NCBI GenBank assembly: GCA_030770545.1
Contig: CM061104.1
Coordinates: forward strand, 11,727,001-11,791,000
Direction: 5' to 3'
DNA: 64,000 nt
Origin: Macropodus opercularis
Lineage: Eukaryota; Chordata; Actinopteri; Anabantiformes; Osphronemidae
A program made the position numbers and the translations under genes. The notes under the pieces were generated by a model. It made no database searches. It worked only from the letters and a program-made list of their open reading frames with translations, and was not told the origin of the DNA. This document shows, one piece after another, positions 22,040 through 35,668 of the stretch (positions within the stretch are counted from its first letter, which is position 1; each line of letters opens with the position of its first letter).

Positions 22040-25000
22040 CACCCCCATCCCCTTTAAGTCAAGTAGCTAAATGTGTATGGAAATGCAGCGACCTTTTCAA
22101 CTCTACTCTTTGCTGTGAATCCCTGAAGCTGTTGTAGTTTGTGCTGCCTCACACTCATGTCACTCTTCATACAGTACGATAGATAATATTTAGATTTCAT
22201 TTCAAGGCCCTAATATTGAAGTAAGACATGAGCTGATAATTTACTTTTTGGGGGGGGCATTTTTACTTTGTCTCTGCAATGTCTCTAATTCACCTTTGAA
22301 AAGAAATGTAAATTGTGCATGCAAGTCCAAATGTGTGAACAGCTGAGGTCAAATTTCAAACTATATTCTGCTTATGAATCTAGATATTTTGTAAGTGATG
22401 TAGATATGCACGATTTTACATTAACACAAATTCTAAGTTAAACATATACTGTACAGTCGCAGCTTTTTCTATGGTAAAATACAGTCTTGAGTAGCCTGCA
22501 ATTACTCTCTTTGCTTGTTATTTTGGCTTCTTTAAGCTGCTGCAGCCCGTCGGACTGTTACTACTGCACCTCCCTCGTTTCTGTAGCACTGTCAGAACTT
22601 CACATCTGAATTTATGCCAAACAATGTACCTCCCCAAGGTTACATAGCAGATTCATTTAGTCCTCACTGTGCCAGCCCTCTTCTCCCTCGCTCTCGTTCC
22701 CCTTCTCCTCCTTCCCCTCCTCTTTCTTTCTCATGTCCATTAGACCTTGCAGACTAATCGAGCAGCACCAATTGCTCCCGTGGTGAGATCATTAAGTAAA
22801 TTATTTTAAGATCAAACGGTCAGCAGCCACAATGAAGTCCTGTGTAATGGCAAAAGCCTCAGAAGCTGCCACCCACCCCCTCTCTCAAATTAAAGCCCAC
22901 GGGGGGAGTCTGCACCTCTCAGGTGGATGCCCCCACCATTAGGCCTTTTAGCTGCAGGCTAAGGTAGGACCCACTAATTGGTCCTTTGAACAAACCTAAC
23001 CCACTGACAGGATCTGACTTGTAGGCAGCTTAAAAGTACAAAATTGTTCTTAGCCAAAGATAGCCGTTTTAACCCACCGTAATGGCTCACCTATAGAGAA
23101 AGTCAACATAGACGAGTGATCATATGGCGAGGGACGTAAGAAGCAGTTCTTTTTACTGTTTGGTTATTTTTATTTGACAAATTCAACTACTGTAGAGTTG
23201 CTGTTGCTGGAGTTACATACAGAGGCTTGGGCAGAAAATTTGATTGATACAGTAAATATAGTAGGACAATGACGTATTAAAGTAGAATTAATTTTGTCTT
23301 TTCTCTTAATTAACTTTTCTCTGGAAAATGTACTTTAATTTATAATGAATGACCCCAATTACATTTTAAATGAAGAAACACAAACCAAACAATATGATAT
23401 ACTGTGAATGCAGTATGCTGAGTTGTGGTACACCTACAGTACTGTAAATAATGTACAGTATGTAAAAGGAAAAGCCTTTTTAAAAGACAGCTCCACATAC
23501 ACCAGAGTGTGAGCAGGTTCACATATCTACCTACACCTATACAGGCCTATACTGTGCGTATATAGCACTGACTTGGTGTAAAGCCATTAGCCAGTGATTA
23601 CTCACAGGGTGCTGTCCCTGGATGAAAACCTGCCACATTTCCTTTTAACAGGTCAAAGTTTCCCTCAGATAAACATTATTAAAAGCATGTTTTGCTGCTC
23701 ATAGAAGCACAACATCCTGTACAACACATCTTCATACACTGATGTTGTCCTTCACAAATGACTTTGTTTTCTCAGATTGTTCACATATAGCACTGAGAGG
23801 CTACAGTAGAAGATCCCACAAATGATGCACAACTAAACATTGTAGACAGGCCAGAGGATGCAGTGTTGTGTTGTCTCAGCTGTTCATGCTGCTCAGCCGA
23901 CTTTGTGTTGAACTTACAGCAGGCTGTTGTGTGGAGACAGGAACCAATGCAGCAAAGTGACTGTGAGAGTAATTTATCTGTCTTTGGCATGAAGAGTCAG
24001 TGTCATCAATCACATCGTTTTAATTAGTGATGGCTCCCCTCTGTGGCTGAGAAATGTGCATGTAATTCAATTTGGGACTCGCTGTGGCCTCACGTACCCT
24101 ACACAAAGATCTGTCAGTGTACTATAAGTTCATACACATTTAAAACTAATATTGACGAGGCTGACTGTACTGACCTGCCAACAATACAACTCAATGAAAT
24201 GATTTCTTATTTATATCCAGCTACACCACAAATCCATTCGATTCCGAGTTGCTGTTTGTTATAATTCTAAAATTGTTGTTTTTGATTGTAATGAAAAAAT
24301 AGTCCTTGATTGATACATTAAATACCATATTACTGTATGGCTTCATCTGAATCCACTCTCTAGGTTTTTAAATGTGTGTTAACTCCTGTCATAACCAAAT
24401 ATAATTAAAAAATATAAAGCAAAGTGGAATTAATTTCAAAATCAAAATATCTAATTATCATGAAAGGTCATCCAATGCAAGACAAAGACACAAAAGTCCA
24501 ATATAACCTTGTCTTAAATTGCAAAATTTCAACAATGAGGAAAAAGGTTCCAGTATGTGTCAACAAAGACGACATGTTGATTATGCACATTTTCATTAAG
24601 ACTTTTTATGACAAAATAATATTCATTATCTGCACAACATGAGTGCTGTCACTATTATTTTGCTTTCCCTTGAAGTTATTCATTGGCAATACATTGCTGC
24701 AAGGCAAAAAGCAGCTCCCTCTGCTCTTGACACCCAGAAGCCTCTTATCCCTCATTTAAATGTTGGTTTCTTCTGATTTCCTCTTCAATGGGAAACCTAA
24801 CCGATACCAGCAGCAAAGGCACAAGTGTTAAATAAAAACAATGGCAGCTTTGAGAGTTAAGGTGCCCATTGAAATGCAAAAATATCAATAGAAGTTATTT
24901 AGTTCTTTAAAGGCACTTGAAGGTCTCTTATCTGACACATAGTAATGCAAGTCACTGCAGGGATGTTTATTCACAGCACTCATCCACTTCATTGTCAAAT

Positions 25001-28000
25001 GAGAGCTGTTAGTGTTTGAAATCTGATTTTTGTGACCCCTGACCACACAACAACAACAACAACAATAATAATAATAATAGTAGTTACTCAGTACCTACCA
25101 CTGGTTTTGAATTTATGCAGGAGCCATATAAGTTGTAATGTCAGATTTAAGGCTGCTTTTATTCTTGAAATATATCAGCTTTCTTACAAAATCTTCCCAC
25201 AATCAATTTCTTGGATGCTTGTGTCCTGTGTAACTTTTAGATGCACTGATTATATCCTGCGTTTTTTGTTTTGTTCTCTCAGGAGCCTTCTCTAATAGCA
25301 CCGAATCAGTGAACCAATTCCACATGAACATGCTGCTCACAATCAAGCTGACATTTGGTCCAAGAAAATCTGGCGATGCCATTAACTGATGTGCTGAGAA
25401 AAGGAAATTCAGACCACTGTCTGTGTGGTTGTTAGAAGGAAACGTTGGTCTCACCCCCTGCTGATTGACTCTAATCAGCCACTCCATGCCACCAGCGCTC
25501 TACCCTGAATCACAGATATACTGGCGACTGATTATGTTGGAAGCAAAATACATAAATATTTAGCATGACTTACTGCCCTATAAAACACAGAAGGCTAAAC
25601 AGAAGCACACTATTCTATAATATGGACTAAAATCATTAATGCGATCCCATCGGAGAAATTCAGTGCTAGCCAGATTTCTGTGTCAGCAGCAGCACTGACT
25701 GCACCTATTGTCAGAAACCAGAGCAACAGCCAAACACATCACAAGTTTTGGCTTGTGTCTAAGACGTCTGACAAAAAAAAATTATTGTTGACGCCAGACT
25801 CATGCTGTGCTGTCTGGGTCCACAACAGGTTAAAACACCTCAGTGCCACAGCTCCGGGCTATTCTAAGGCTGCATGCATGAGATCTCCACAGTGGGATCT
25901 GCAAGGTTAGTGGATGCACATACAGGTCATCATGTAAATAGAGGTTTATAAGCACAGAGCTACACATGCTGACATCAGGAGTGTTTCCTTCTCATGGGCT
26001 AATGTCCAGGGGCTACGAGAGACAGGTACTTCCTATATCCTGTGGCTGACGATGACGAGCCTCACCTGAGCTGTAATCTGCTCGCACTGATCACAAAGAA
26101 GCAGAGTGAGGAAAATTCCGCCTGTCCTACTTCAAACACGGCAGGACAGTAAATCAGGCCGCTAGACAACACCAGGCGGCTCACTCATCCCTGGTGCTCG
26201 ACGCTTCTGGCCTCAGGGGCACAGGAAACAGGTATGCCAGCAATGTCACCTGACAACACAAGTGGAGCCATTTCACCACAAAACCCTTTTACAAGGCCAC
26301 TGAGAAGTTATGTTCCCATGCAGAAAAACATTCTCTACACCACAGTGATCCTTTTTTACCCAGAGGTTTATAAAAACGTATCATGTGACAAACCTGATTT
26401 GTCCATAAAAATGAATTTAACTTGATGCTTCTTGAAGATATGTTGTACTTTCAAGGTTATTTACAAATCTAATGCAAACAAGTGGAACAACGCATTGTTT
26501 TAATGGAGTTTCTAGAAGTTGGTGAAAGAAAAACGAGCTCAAATAGTGCAATCATCCAGAGCATACATTTTTCTATTATTAAAAATTTAATTATGTCATA
26601 AGACAAAAATATTACTGCAAAACTTTCTGTGCTCAGAGATCATTATATTGATATAGTTGTATTTTTAACAACCTGTATTCACGATTTTCAAAATGCATTT
26701 AAGACAACTCCAAACAACTAATACATTTATTGGATTTGATTAATGCGGGTTGCGTGTTTTCTAAGGATTGAGAAGTCTCATCTCAGGACAGGGCACGAGG
26801 GAAGAATGAATCGGTAAGAAACACCAAGGTCAGTGTGATATTTCAACGCCATTTTACATGGTCGCATAGCAAATGAAGGCCCTCAATCAAGTCAGGTTGG
26901 GTCGATGCACTACAGGTGCACTGCACGGAGCAATAAATCCATCAAGTAACGAAATACAAAGAACTATGAAAACTCCTGGGCTCACACAATTCTGTCCTGT
27001 CCAGTGGCTGGAAATATATGTTATTGTAGAGACATGAGAATTAAATCTGAATAAGTAAAACAAGCCTTATCTGTAACCATCGTAACATTCATACTATATT
27101 CATAAGTCTGGCTTTACGTCTGCAGGCATCTCTAAAAGATTTGTCTACTGCAAAATGTTGACCAACATACAAATTCTGCCTCCTTGCTCTTTCCGTTATG
27201 TTACATATTTGAATTTACCCTGAGGCGATTTTACAAACCAAACGTATAAAACGGAATATGTCCAGGACATTAATAATACAGGGGGTTGATCCATTTCCCA
27301 AAAAACATTCGTCTAAAGTTTGTGCCATCTAAATATGAGCCAAGACTCCAATGCACCAGTGCTTTAACAATCAATATATTATCTTATGTGCAAAGTATAA
27401 ATGTTCAGAGTTTTTTTTTTACCAGTGTATGGAACAAATTAAAAGCCCGGCCAGTCAGTAAAAGACCAATTCATAAAGGTGAAAAGTGGGGCTGCTGTTG
27501 TGATGGGGAGGACCAGTGAAAAATCTCTGCTGACCCTCTCATCCCTCTGCTCATCTATCTCTCACTACTGTCCACTGATAGATTTCCTCTCGCTGATTTA
27601 TGGGAGAAAAAAAATGTCACAGTGGAATGGGCTTTTGATAAAATTGTTCAAGAGATTCTAGGCAATAAATCCTGATCTTTACATCCAGGTTGCTGGCTAC
27701 TTTCACATTCCTGCACCATCAATAAGAGACGCCAAACATGACAACTAATCAATAACTTTACAATATTCTGGGCAGTTTGGAAAACAGTAACATTTATATT
27801 TAACAGAAAAGAGCATGTCACTCTTTTATACTCAACAAACTACGGATAAGTAAAGCTTGACTGTAACTTGGGCTGAAAATAAGTCACACTGTATTTGAAC
27901 TGCTGCTGGGGGAAATTAGCTTTCTCTCAGAGTAATCTTTGGAAATCATAACTTCTGCCTAATCCTGTTTTTTTTAAACCAGAAAAAAAAGCACCAAATG

Positions 28001-31000
28001 TGTTTTTGTATTCAAATGGTGTACTGTCATTCTGTTCAATTCCTACTTACCACAATATTCAGTTAATGCATAAATCATTTTATTGTATACACACTGAGGA
28101 TGGGAAAAATGAAAATGTAGTCATCAATCAAAACGTCTTTATATTCTAATGGTTGCCAAAGACAAGCTGATGTTTCTGTGAAGCACTCCAGCCCAATATA
28201 ATGGTACTAACTACTTACAGGATTTCTAGTACGACGTCAGTCATGATGGAGTGTTTTTGACAGGAACTATTCAGTCAGCCAAGTGGCGCCAGGAAGGATG
28301 AGTGATTCAGCAAACCTGCCTGGCGTTGTCTCTCTGGTCTCTCAATCTTTACGATGTAGCTAAGAGAAAAACAATGAGTCTGTTGCTCAGTACAGGTGTT
28401 TCTCAGAGGGAATGGCTTGTAAAAACAGGTAGATTTCCACAGAGATGAGAGCTGACTCACATAAAAAGGCTTCATCTGCTGCTATAACTCACTATTGAGT
28501 TCTGGCTGTCTTCCCAGAGACACTGAAATCATAGCAGTGGATTATTTGCACAAGTATCCTCACGAGAGTGAATTAAAAAAAAAAAAAGCCCCTGTGAGAC
28601 CGAAAGCATGTGGCAGTGTTTGAGGTAATGTAATCTATTGTTGACCAGGAGATAAGCATCAGCACTGTAACCTCAGACTGACAAAGGCGCAAACAGAGAG
28701 ACACTTAAAAGAACACATTTTAAAAAGCATTTGTAGTCTCAGTAAAGGGCAAGAAAAGCTGGAACATCAACTGAAGTCCCTCTAAAGACAAGGTTGTCAC
28801 AAGGGATGAGCGAGGAGGAAGTCAAAGACAAATAGAAAGCGTGGTCGCTATCTGGCTGACTTTGTCTTTCAGATTAAAGCCTGAGCAGCAACCGGCAACA
28901 AAGACATTTCTGACAGGGTGAGGAAATGAAATGTTTACAGTAAGGGGGCTGATAAGTGAGGCCACACGAGACATTCGAGAGCACTTGTTCAGCCTGTCAC
29001 TTTCCGCTACAGATGAGGAGCACTCGTTCTTAAAACATGTGTCATTACAGGGCAGTAAAAAATGGCAACTTGTGCACCTCATTTAATTTAACCGCTGCAA
29101 TCTCAGTTCAGCACGACACTCGCTTTAGCTATTTGTTTTGTCTTTACAATAAAAATGGAAATACTTTTCCACAGCATGCCGATGATTCCTTTGCAACTAA
29201 AAGGCTGAATTTTTATTTGCTTTGTTACTGAAATAGTTAATGTACAGAGTGATTTAACCGGAGACACATGAGATGTTATATTGCTTCTCTCATGCAAATA
29301 CTTCAAACCTGAGGAGCTGAGGACATTTGAATTATTTACATCAGTTGTCACAAGCTGGCATGATTTCAAAGTACATGCTCCAATTATCTTGCCCTTGTTT
29401 ACAGGGGGGACGAGACATTTTCTCAGAGATAGGCTGCTTTTCCTATTCAGAACTCCATGTTAATTTCATGTGTCCTGGCCCTACACGAAACACCAGCATG
29501 AAAAAAAAAATAGCTTGTTCTCATCTTTGTAATCACAGCGGCAGGAGCAGAGGGCACACGTCCCATGTGCCTCATTTCAGGGCTAATCTTTCATTTCATA
29601 GCCCATCTCTCCATATCAAACAACACAAATGGCTCAATTTGCATGACAGGATTTGTAACATGGCGAATCAGGTGTCAGACTCGATTAAACATTACACCAG
29701 CGCACTATCATAATCAGCTTTCTAATGAGTGTGGCCGCTGGTGTTAGAGGCTTGGATGGATCAGGGAGCAGGGCTCCTCCAAGCTGCCCAGCGGGGGGCG
29801 AGTTACTGGGGGATTAAATCGGAGGTGCTGTCTCTCTGGCCCTGACAGAGGGGCTCCTTTGGGTGGCTCGAGGCTCAAGCCCTGTGATGCTGACAAGACA
29901 AGGCACTGCAGGCCACACACACACACATCGCGAGGACTGGACGGTAGAGGAGGGAAGATGCAGCATCTGAGAACTGCTTAGTCCTGTCTGTCATCAGCTT
30001 TGAATACTAATACATGGGCCATTAAAGAGAAGAAAAGTCCCCGCACAGTAACCCCAGCCCTGAATCCTACCAGGCTATCGCAAACTGAGGCAACATGAGC
30101 ACTGGATGGAGGCGAGACCAGACATCACGCTTACAAAACGTCTGAACTGTCGGGCTCGTTGTTGAATTGCTTGAATGTCTTCACAGTGTTCTCAGTTATA
30201 ACCTAGCTGTTTTTTCTGGCATGTGTTGAAAACATCTTGGAAGGAGCAAAGTGTGAATTAAATCTGCAATATTGGCTTTATTTCACGTAAACATTGAATC
30301 ATCATGTGGTTCGCAGAGACTCGTCCTCCTTCCCACTGTCATCACCCCCTCGTTGTGTACAGTTCGCCCCTCCCATCGTCCGGCCCTTATTGTTATCTGC
30401 TGAACATACACTCATGCTAATTCTGCTCTTGGCTGTGTTGATGTGCAGCTTTTGGTCCCTGGTCCACAGAGACTTCCCCACTGCCACCATCCTACCACCC
30501 TCAGCACCAAGGTCCCCCTCCCCCTCACCCATTCCCCCCACCCTCTGCCCTGCTCCCCATTTGGGGTGACCCGGGTGCTGTTCTGAGGGTTCCTCACACC
30601 CCAGAAGCTGTCAGTGGCCTCCTTCCTTCCCATGAGCGGAACACACAATAGAGAAAGGGCTCCGGCTGAGAGGTTCAGTAGCCATTAACCCCTACCAGCT
30701 GTTCCTGCCGAGGGTATTCTGTGCCACAATACGTGCCCCCGAGGGGGCCCTCACGTCCACTAATCTAGCCATTGTTGGGCAGGAATGCTGACAGAAGAAA
30801 AGAAATTTTTCTTGTGTCCATGCAAGCGTGTGTATCCATGTGTGAGAGCCGAGAAACGTAGGGCTAATTTCTATAGTTGCTTGTGAAGAAGGGAGACCAT
30901 GAAGAATACCCTATTTAGCTGCTTGACAAAATTCTTTTGCTTAAAAATGGAAAAACAATGGCAATTGTTTTCAAGTGGACTCCTTTACACTGTCCAAATC

Positions 31001-32598
31001 TGAATAAAAGTATAAAAAAATCTCATACAAAAAGTAATTTTACTTCATGAGTCTTGAATTATTTAGGTATCTGTGAAGCATTTTTGCCAAACAAACACTG
31101 TGAAACAACGATCAGTTCTGAAGCCATTTCTAGATGGATTAAATTTTGGGAAAATTATTCCATTTTGGTACTTTGCTCTCAGAATATATTAACAATTAGT
31201 CCATTTCAATTAACATGGAAATTAAAACAGCATTTTCCAGTCAATTTAACCATGATGCAGCCATTAGGGGCTTCTGGTGTGCTGAGCACGTTTGTTACTC
31301 CAGTTGCCTCGAAAATGAAACAAAAAACACAGAGATTTTTGGTGCATGTCAGAAAGACAATTTAGACATGTACGTATTTCACATAACAGTTAATTTATGG
31401 ATTAAGAATGCAGCAATCACCTGCACAAACAACATTAATAAACAAATTTAATTATTGAATCTCCGTAAAACCACGGCAAAGTTGATCCAAATAAATGTCA
31501 GCAGAAGAGTTGCGGAAGATTTCAAATGTAGAACACTTAAGCTTACATTTGCAATATGTGTTTTTCTCTTCCCAGTGGGTAAAGTCAATAGATGTGACAT
31601 CAGCAGTGTTGACAGCAACAGGAAGCAGTGCTCCATAGCTGTCACCAGGCTGTAGGATGCAACATTTGCATAAAAGAAGTAAGCACAACAGCACCTAAAG
31701 GCTCGGGGGAGGGCAGCTGTGGTGTAAACTGTTAGGTGAGTTTTGAAGAGGTTAGGTATTTTTCTGTATGTGCTCTGTCTCACAGCCTGTGACTGTGTTG
31801 TGACAGGCGGGGGATATGCGTCAGTCAATTATACGTCCCAACAGACTTTTGTGCTAATGAGCTGGTCCAGCCATCGGCAGACTTCCCCTGTCATCCAGAA
31901 AAGATCACTTTCATTGCTTGCAGAACTAATTCAGGGCACAAAAGTGGGAGCTTCACCATTGCAGCCTCTTTTACTGCTCCTTTTGTGGAAGCTTTAGAAG
32001 TGCGCTGAAGAGAGGGCCTAGCGCTCAGGCCTCTTCATCTCCAGTCCATTGCCTGTCATTAACATACATATCCATATGAAAAGTGGGGTAAGGCCGGAAC
32101 AGCTGTCCAGTAAAGAGGCAGTGATTCGCTCTCCCAAATGCTGACAGAAGCCTTTAGCCTTCCTTGGGCAATAATAAACCAGACCATTTAAACAGTCTTT
32201 CAGAGAGTGAGAAAGAGATTGGGCTATAATGCTACATTCACATCGGTGGCCCTCGCTGGCTTGCAACAGTCTCTAGTAGATTCACAAAAGTTAAGACGAA
32301 CTGGGGAAAGAATCATAAAACCGAGACCACAGCATTAGATTTCCTCTTGACAAGAGATGAACAACACATAATATATATAAAAAGTACCGCACATCTTAAT
32401 TTATTAGCTCGTTTCAGATCTGACTTCTAGGCATAGTCCACGTTTGAACAAGAAAGTGGTGTATTTGTTTAGAGCAAGGGCTCGGTGTTTGAGGGCTTTT
32501 CAACCTGAGCAAAATGATTTGGTCTAAAGGGACTTGAAGAGTGTATGGGGATGAAACTGAGCAATCCTCTTGTTCAAACTTGGGTGGTGAGCATGAAG
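22040..32598. other. Gene desert between dnah11 and sp8, central part
   Basis: No protein-coding gene is supported. A CAA/AAT microsatellite lies at 25047-25080. Segments that look more like conserved regulatory DNA than background (balanced composition, few simple repeats, clustered homeodomain-type ATTA cores) include about 22660-23040, 29500-29730 and 29960-30130. The C/T-rich stretch at 30480-30560 is low complexity. Open frames here are short and overlap on both strands, typical of chance. Confidence 0.45.
25047..25080 (+). repeat. (CAA)n(AAT)n compound microsatellite
   Basis: About five CAA units pass directly into about five AAT units. Confidence 0.9.
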
Positions 32599-32631
32599 AC
32601 AGAGGTTAAGTGACTTGCCCCAGGTCACATG
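32599..32631 (-). repeat. CORE-SINE-like fragment
   Basis: The plus strand contains GAGGTTAAGTGACTTGCCCC followed by AGGTCACAT. Its reverse complement follows the CORE domain shared by MIR-type and other CORE-SINEs, recalled as TGTGACCTTGGGCAAGTCAC then TTAACCTCT, with about one difference over the core 28 bases. Only this short block is recognisable, and flanks show no tRNA-like head. It lies in the sp8 desert, 23 kb upstream of sp8. Confidence 0.55.
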
Positions 32632-35600
32632 GGAAGTCGTTTACTTAGGGTGGATTTTCTCATTTAAACCCTCATCCACTTAGGCCAGAAGGATGAATAT
32701 AGCACTGATTTCAGTGTATATAATGTGTGACTGTTAATATTAAACCATGTGTTCGTATAATTTGGAATGACATGCGTTTCCATGTTTGGGATTTTGCTTA
32801 AAATAGGAAAGACCACGAGCCAAACACTGTTGCAGCAAAGCATCTGGCAAAAAAAACGATTTTAATACTAAATGCATTGCTGCTTTTTGAGGTGGTTTAG
32901 ACATCGCATTGAAATGTGTAGACTAATTGTTAATTTTGCTGGTGGAATTTGCCATTAATCAGCTGCGATGGTGGAAATTGGCTTAAAGTTGGCTGAGCAG
33001 TGGTAAATATTCCCACTGTTTTAAGTTTTCTTCTCTGAAAGATGTGCATGTTAATATTATGTCAGCTAAAATCTGAAAGAGCAATAGATGGCTAATGATG
33101 ATGACATGGTATTTTAAAATATAATTATATTAATATTACAAACTAATTTAATAAATTGAAACAGCTCTGTTTTTTCATATTCATTTTAAAGTGCAAACTA
33201 CCAGTATTTGTGATTCTGTTTTGAATCTTGTGATGTTAAAACTTTCGAACTGTTCACATTATTTTTATCCTTTAGCCAGTATTATCCCATTTTTGTTCAG
33301 GGAACTGTGAATTTTGTCTTCTTCCACTGAATGGTTTTCTATGCTTCAGATGCCTCGATCGCTAGACAAGGAGGAAAAGGGAGAAGCCAGTATCCGGATC
33401 TAATGAATAAGAAAAGCCTTTGGTTAAAAGGGGACTGGTTTGTCTCTTCGTGGGTTGCTTTTTATTCAGCTTTAGAAAGACGAGGAGTCCTGATTGATAA
33501 ATCCCCTTCCTTGCCCCCCTGGTGCATGTGACCCCGAAGTCATCAAGTACAATGCACAGCACCTTAGGTTTTTAAATCTGGGATTGAAAAATAGAAGAGG
33601 CGAAATTGTGTCCATTGAGGGATCTTTGACGTGCTTTTGCTGCTATGATTATTCGGCGGCTGCATGCCCGGCGGGCTACCGGCAGCTAGCTGCATGCAGG
33701 ATTTATTTTGCATGTGATCTTCCTCCCCTCCACCTCCTGTGCATCAGCAGCTTCCAAAACCTGCCATAATGGCACTTGTTGCAAGCCCTTGAAACCAGCG
33801 GAAGTGTTTTTTCATTGATGACCAGCCAGCACCTCAGGCCCTTACCTATCAAGCTCCCCCTCTAGTCTATCCTTTATTTATCATGCTTCTGCTGTTTGTT
33901 GTCTCTCTAATGTCCCACAATTCATTAAAAAGGAAAAGGGGGTAGGGAGCAGAGGAGAAGGACAGAGCACGGAGACGGAAAGCTCGGGCTGTTTTCGGGG
34001 AGCCGGGGGTAAAGGGGTGGGATTAGGATGACTTCTTGAACACATTTTCTCCCTTTTGCTGCAATTAAACAAAGTAGGCCTGTGATTAGTGCAGCGCAGG
34101 GAGCAGAGAAAAAGACACCCTTGAATCCCAATGGAGGGACCTGACTGAGCATTACTGCCTGACAATGCCTGAGTTTATTGCTGAAACCTGCTTACCCTCC
34201 TGCATGGCAAACCATGGGAACTCCAGTCAGGTGGAAACTTTTTCTCCCTTTCTTTTCCCGCTCCTTGTTTTTCTCCCCCCTCTGACCACGGAAGCCCTCC
34301 AGGAGCTCACAGTGTGGTTGAAGCCACACAACTCCCCCCTGGTAACTGAGATGTTTAGGATAAGCTCTGCCTGGTTTTTGTGCATGAGCTCACACTTGTC
34401 TGCTGTTGTTCGAACACAGTTAATGATGAGCTTCCTCTGTTTTTTCCACACCCCTTCCCTCTCTCCTGTCCTCCTCCTCCTCCACCTCCTCTCTCTGCTC
34501 CTTTTCTCCTTTCTTATTTGAAGCTAAGCGACTGTTTAAGTGGAGTGCCTCCTCCCTCTGGCTCTTGGGAATGCTCTCAAGGGGCCCTTGCCTGGCACTG
34601 TGTGCATGACACATAATGAAAACAATTTTACGCTGCAGAGGGAAGTATGAGGCAATTACGGATGTGACAGCCACCTGCAGACTCACCCCCCTACCGTCTC
34701 CCGCTGCACTCTCCCAACTACCGCACCATTGCCACAGCCACCACAGAGTGTCACCGCACTGGTAACCCCCCACCCCCCACCCCTCACAAACACACACTCC
34801 ACCAACCCACAGCTTCATGAATATGTGATGGCTTGATGATGTTGTGAATGGGGGGGCGAGGAGGGGGTGAGAAAGACTGGGGCCGTAATAAGTTGCCCAG
34901 CTGGAGGTGGTGTTGTGGCCCTGTCGCCCTGTGGCAGTCCATAGAGGCATCTCTCCACAAGCACTGACCCTGGGATCAGCCTCCTGAGGGGAGCCAAGAG
35001 ATGACGTGACACAGGCGTGCAAAGAACTCCCCCAAATCTCTTGTTGGCCAATTTTACACATGAAGCCAGGCCCAAAAGACCAAGTGGCAGGCCTAACAGA
35101 GGCCTGATTTAATTTGATAACCTGCTTAGTGAATGTGAATTAAATGACTATTTCACATACAAATTATCTTCTTTCATCGCCGTGGTTTAAAGAATTACTC
35201 TTTTGGTTTGCAAAACACAGATGTCTTGGAACCTCCTGGGCATTTCTGATCCGCTTTGTTTTACACATCCAGATCAATCTGGTCTACTTAGTCGGGCTTC
35301 TCTTACATGCAGTCAAGAGAGATATGAAACTCTGAGGTTATACATTTAAAGCAGCAAAGATCTGTAGACTGAAAAATGGTCACAGGTTTAATATGTGGGT
35401 GTTACAGTCCCTCAGTGCTTGTTCTGAAGTCTCCAGCTATACGTCAAGGCCCTTTGACCTAAAGATTATTCAGAGTGAGGCCAAAGGGTGTATTTTATGC
35501 CTGCCAGTCACCAAGAGCTGCCTCCTGATAGCCTGATGTGTCCTTAATGGCCTCAGTGAACAGTAGAGACAGCGGCATGATGAGTGGATCCTCAGCAACA

Positions 35601-35641
35601 ACTGACACATTAGAGAAGAACTGATAAAAGCCACAGAGACG

Positions 35642-35668
35642 ACACACACACACGCACACACACACACT
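35642..35668 (+). repeat. (CA)n microsatellite, interrupted
   Basis: CA run with one CG interruption. Confidence 0.9.

Noticed and set aside
33330..33420. Exon-like segment after TATGCTTCAG at 33350
   Set aside because: No proper donor follows and the frame closes quickly.
34420..35061. 213-codon open frame on the minus strand
   Set aside because: Its C-terminal part is low-complexity Glu/Arg from a pyrimidine-rich tract; no recognisable domain or splice context.
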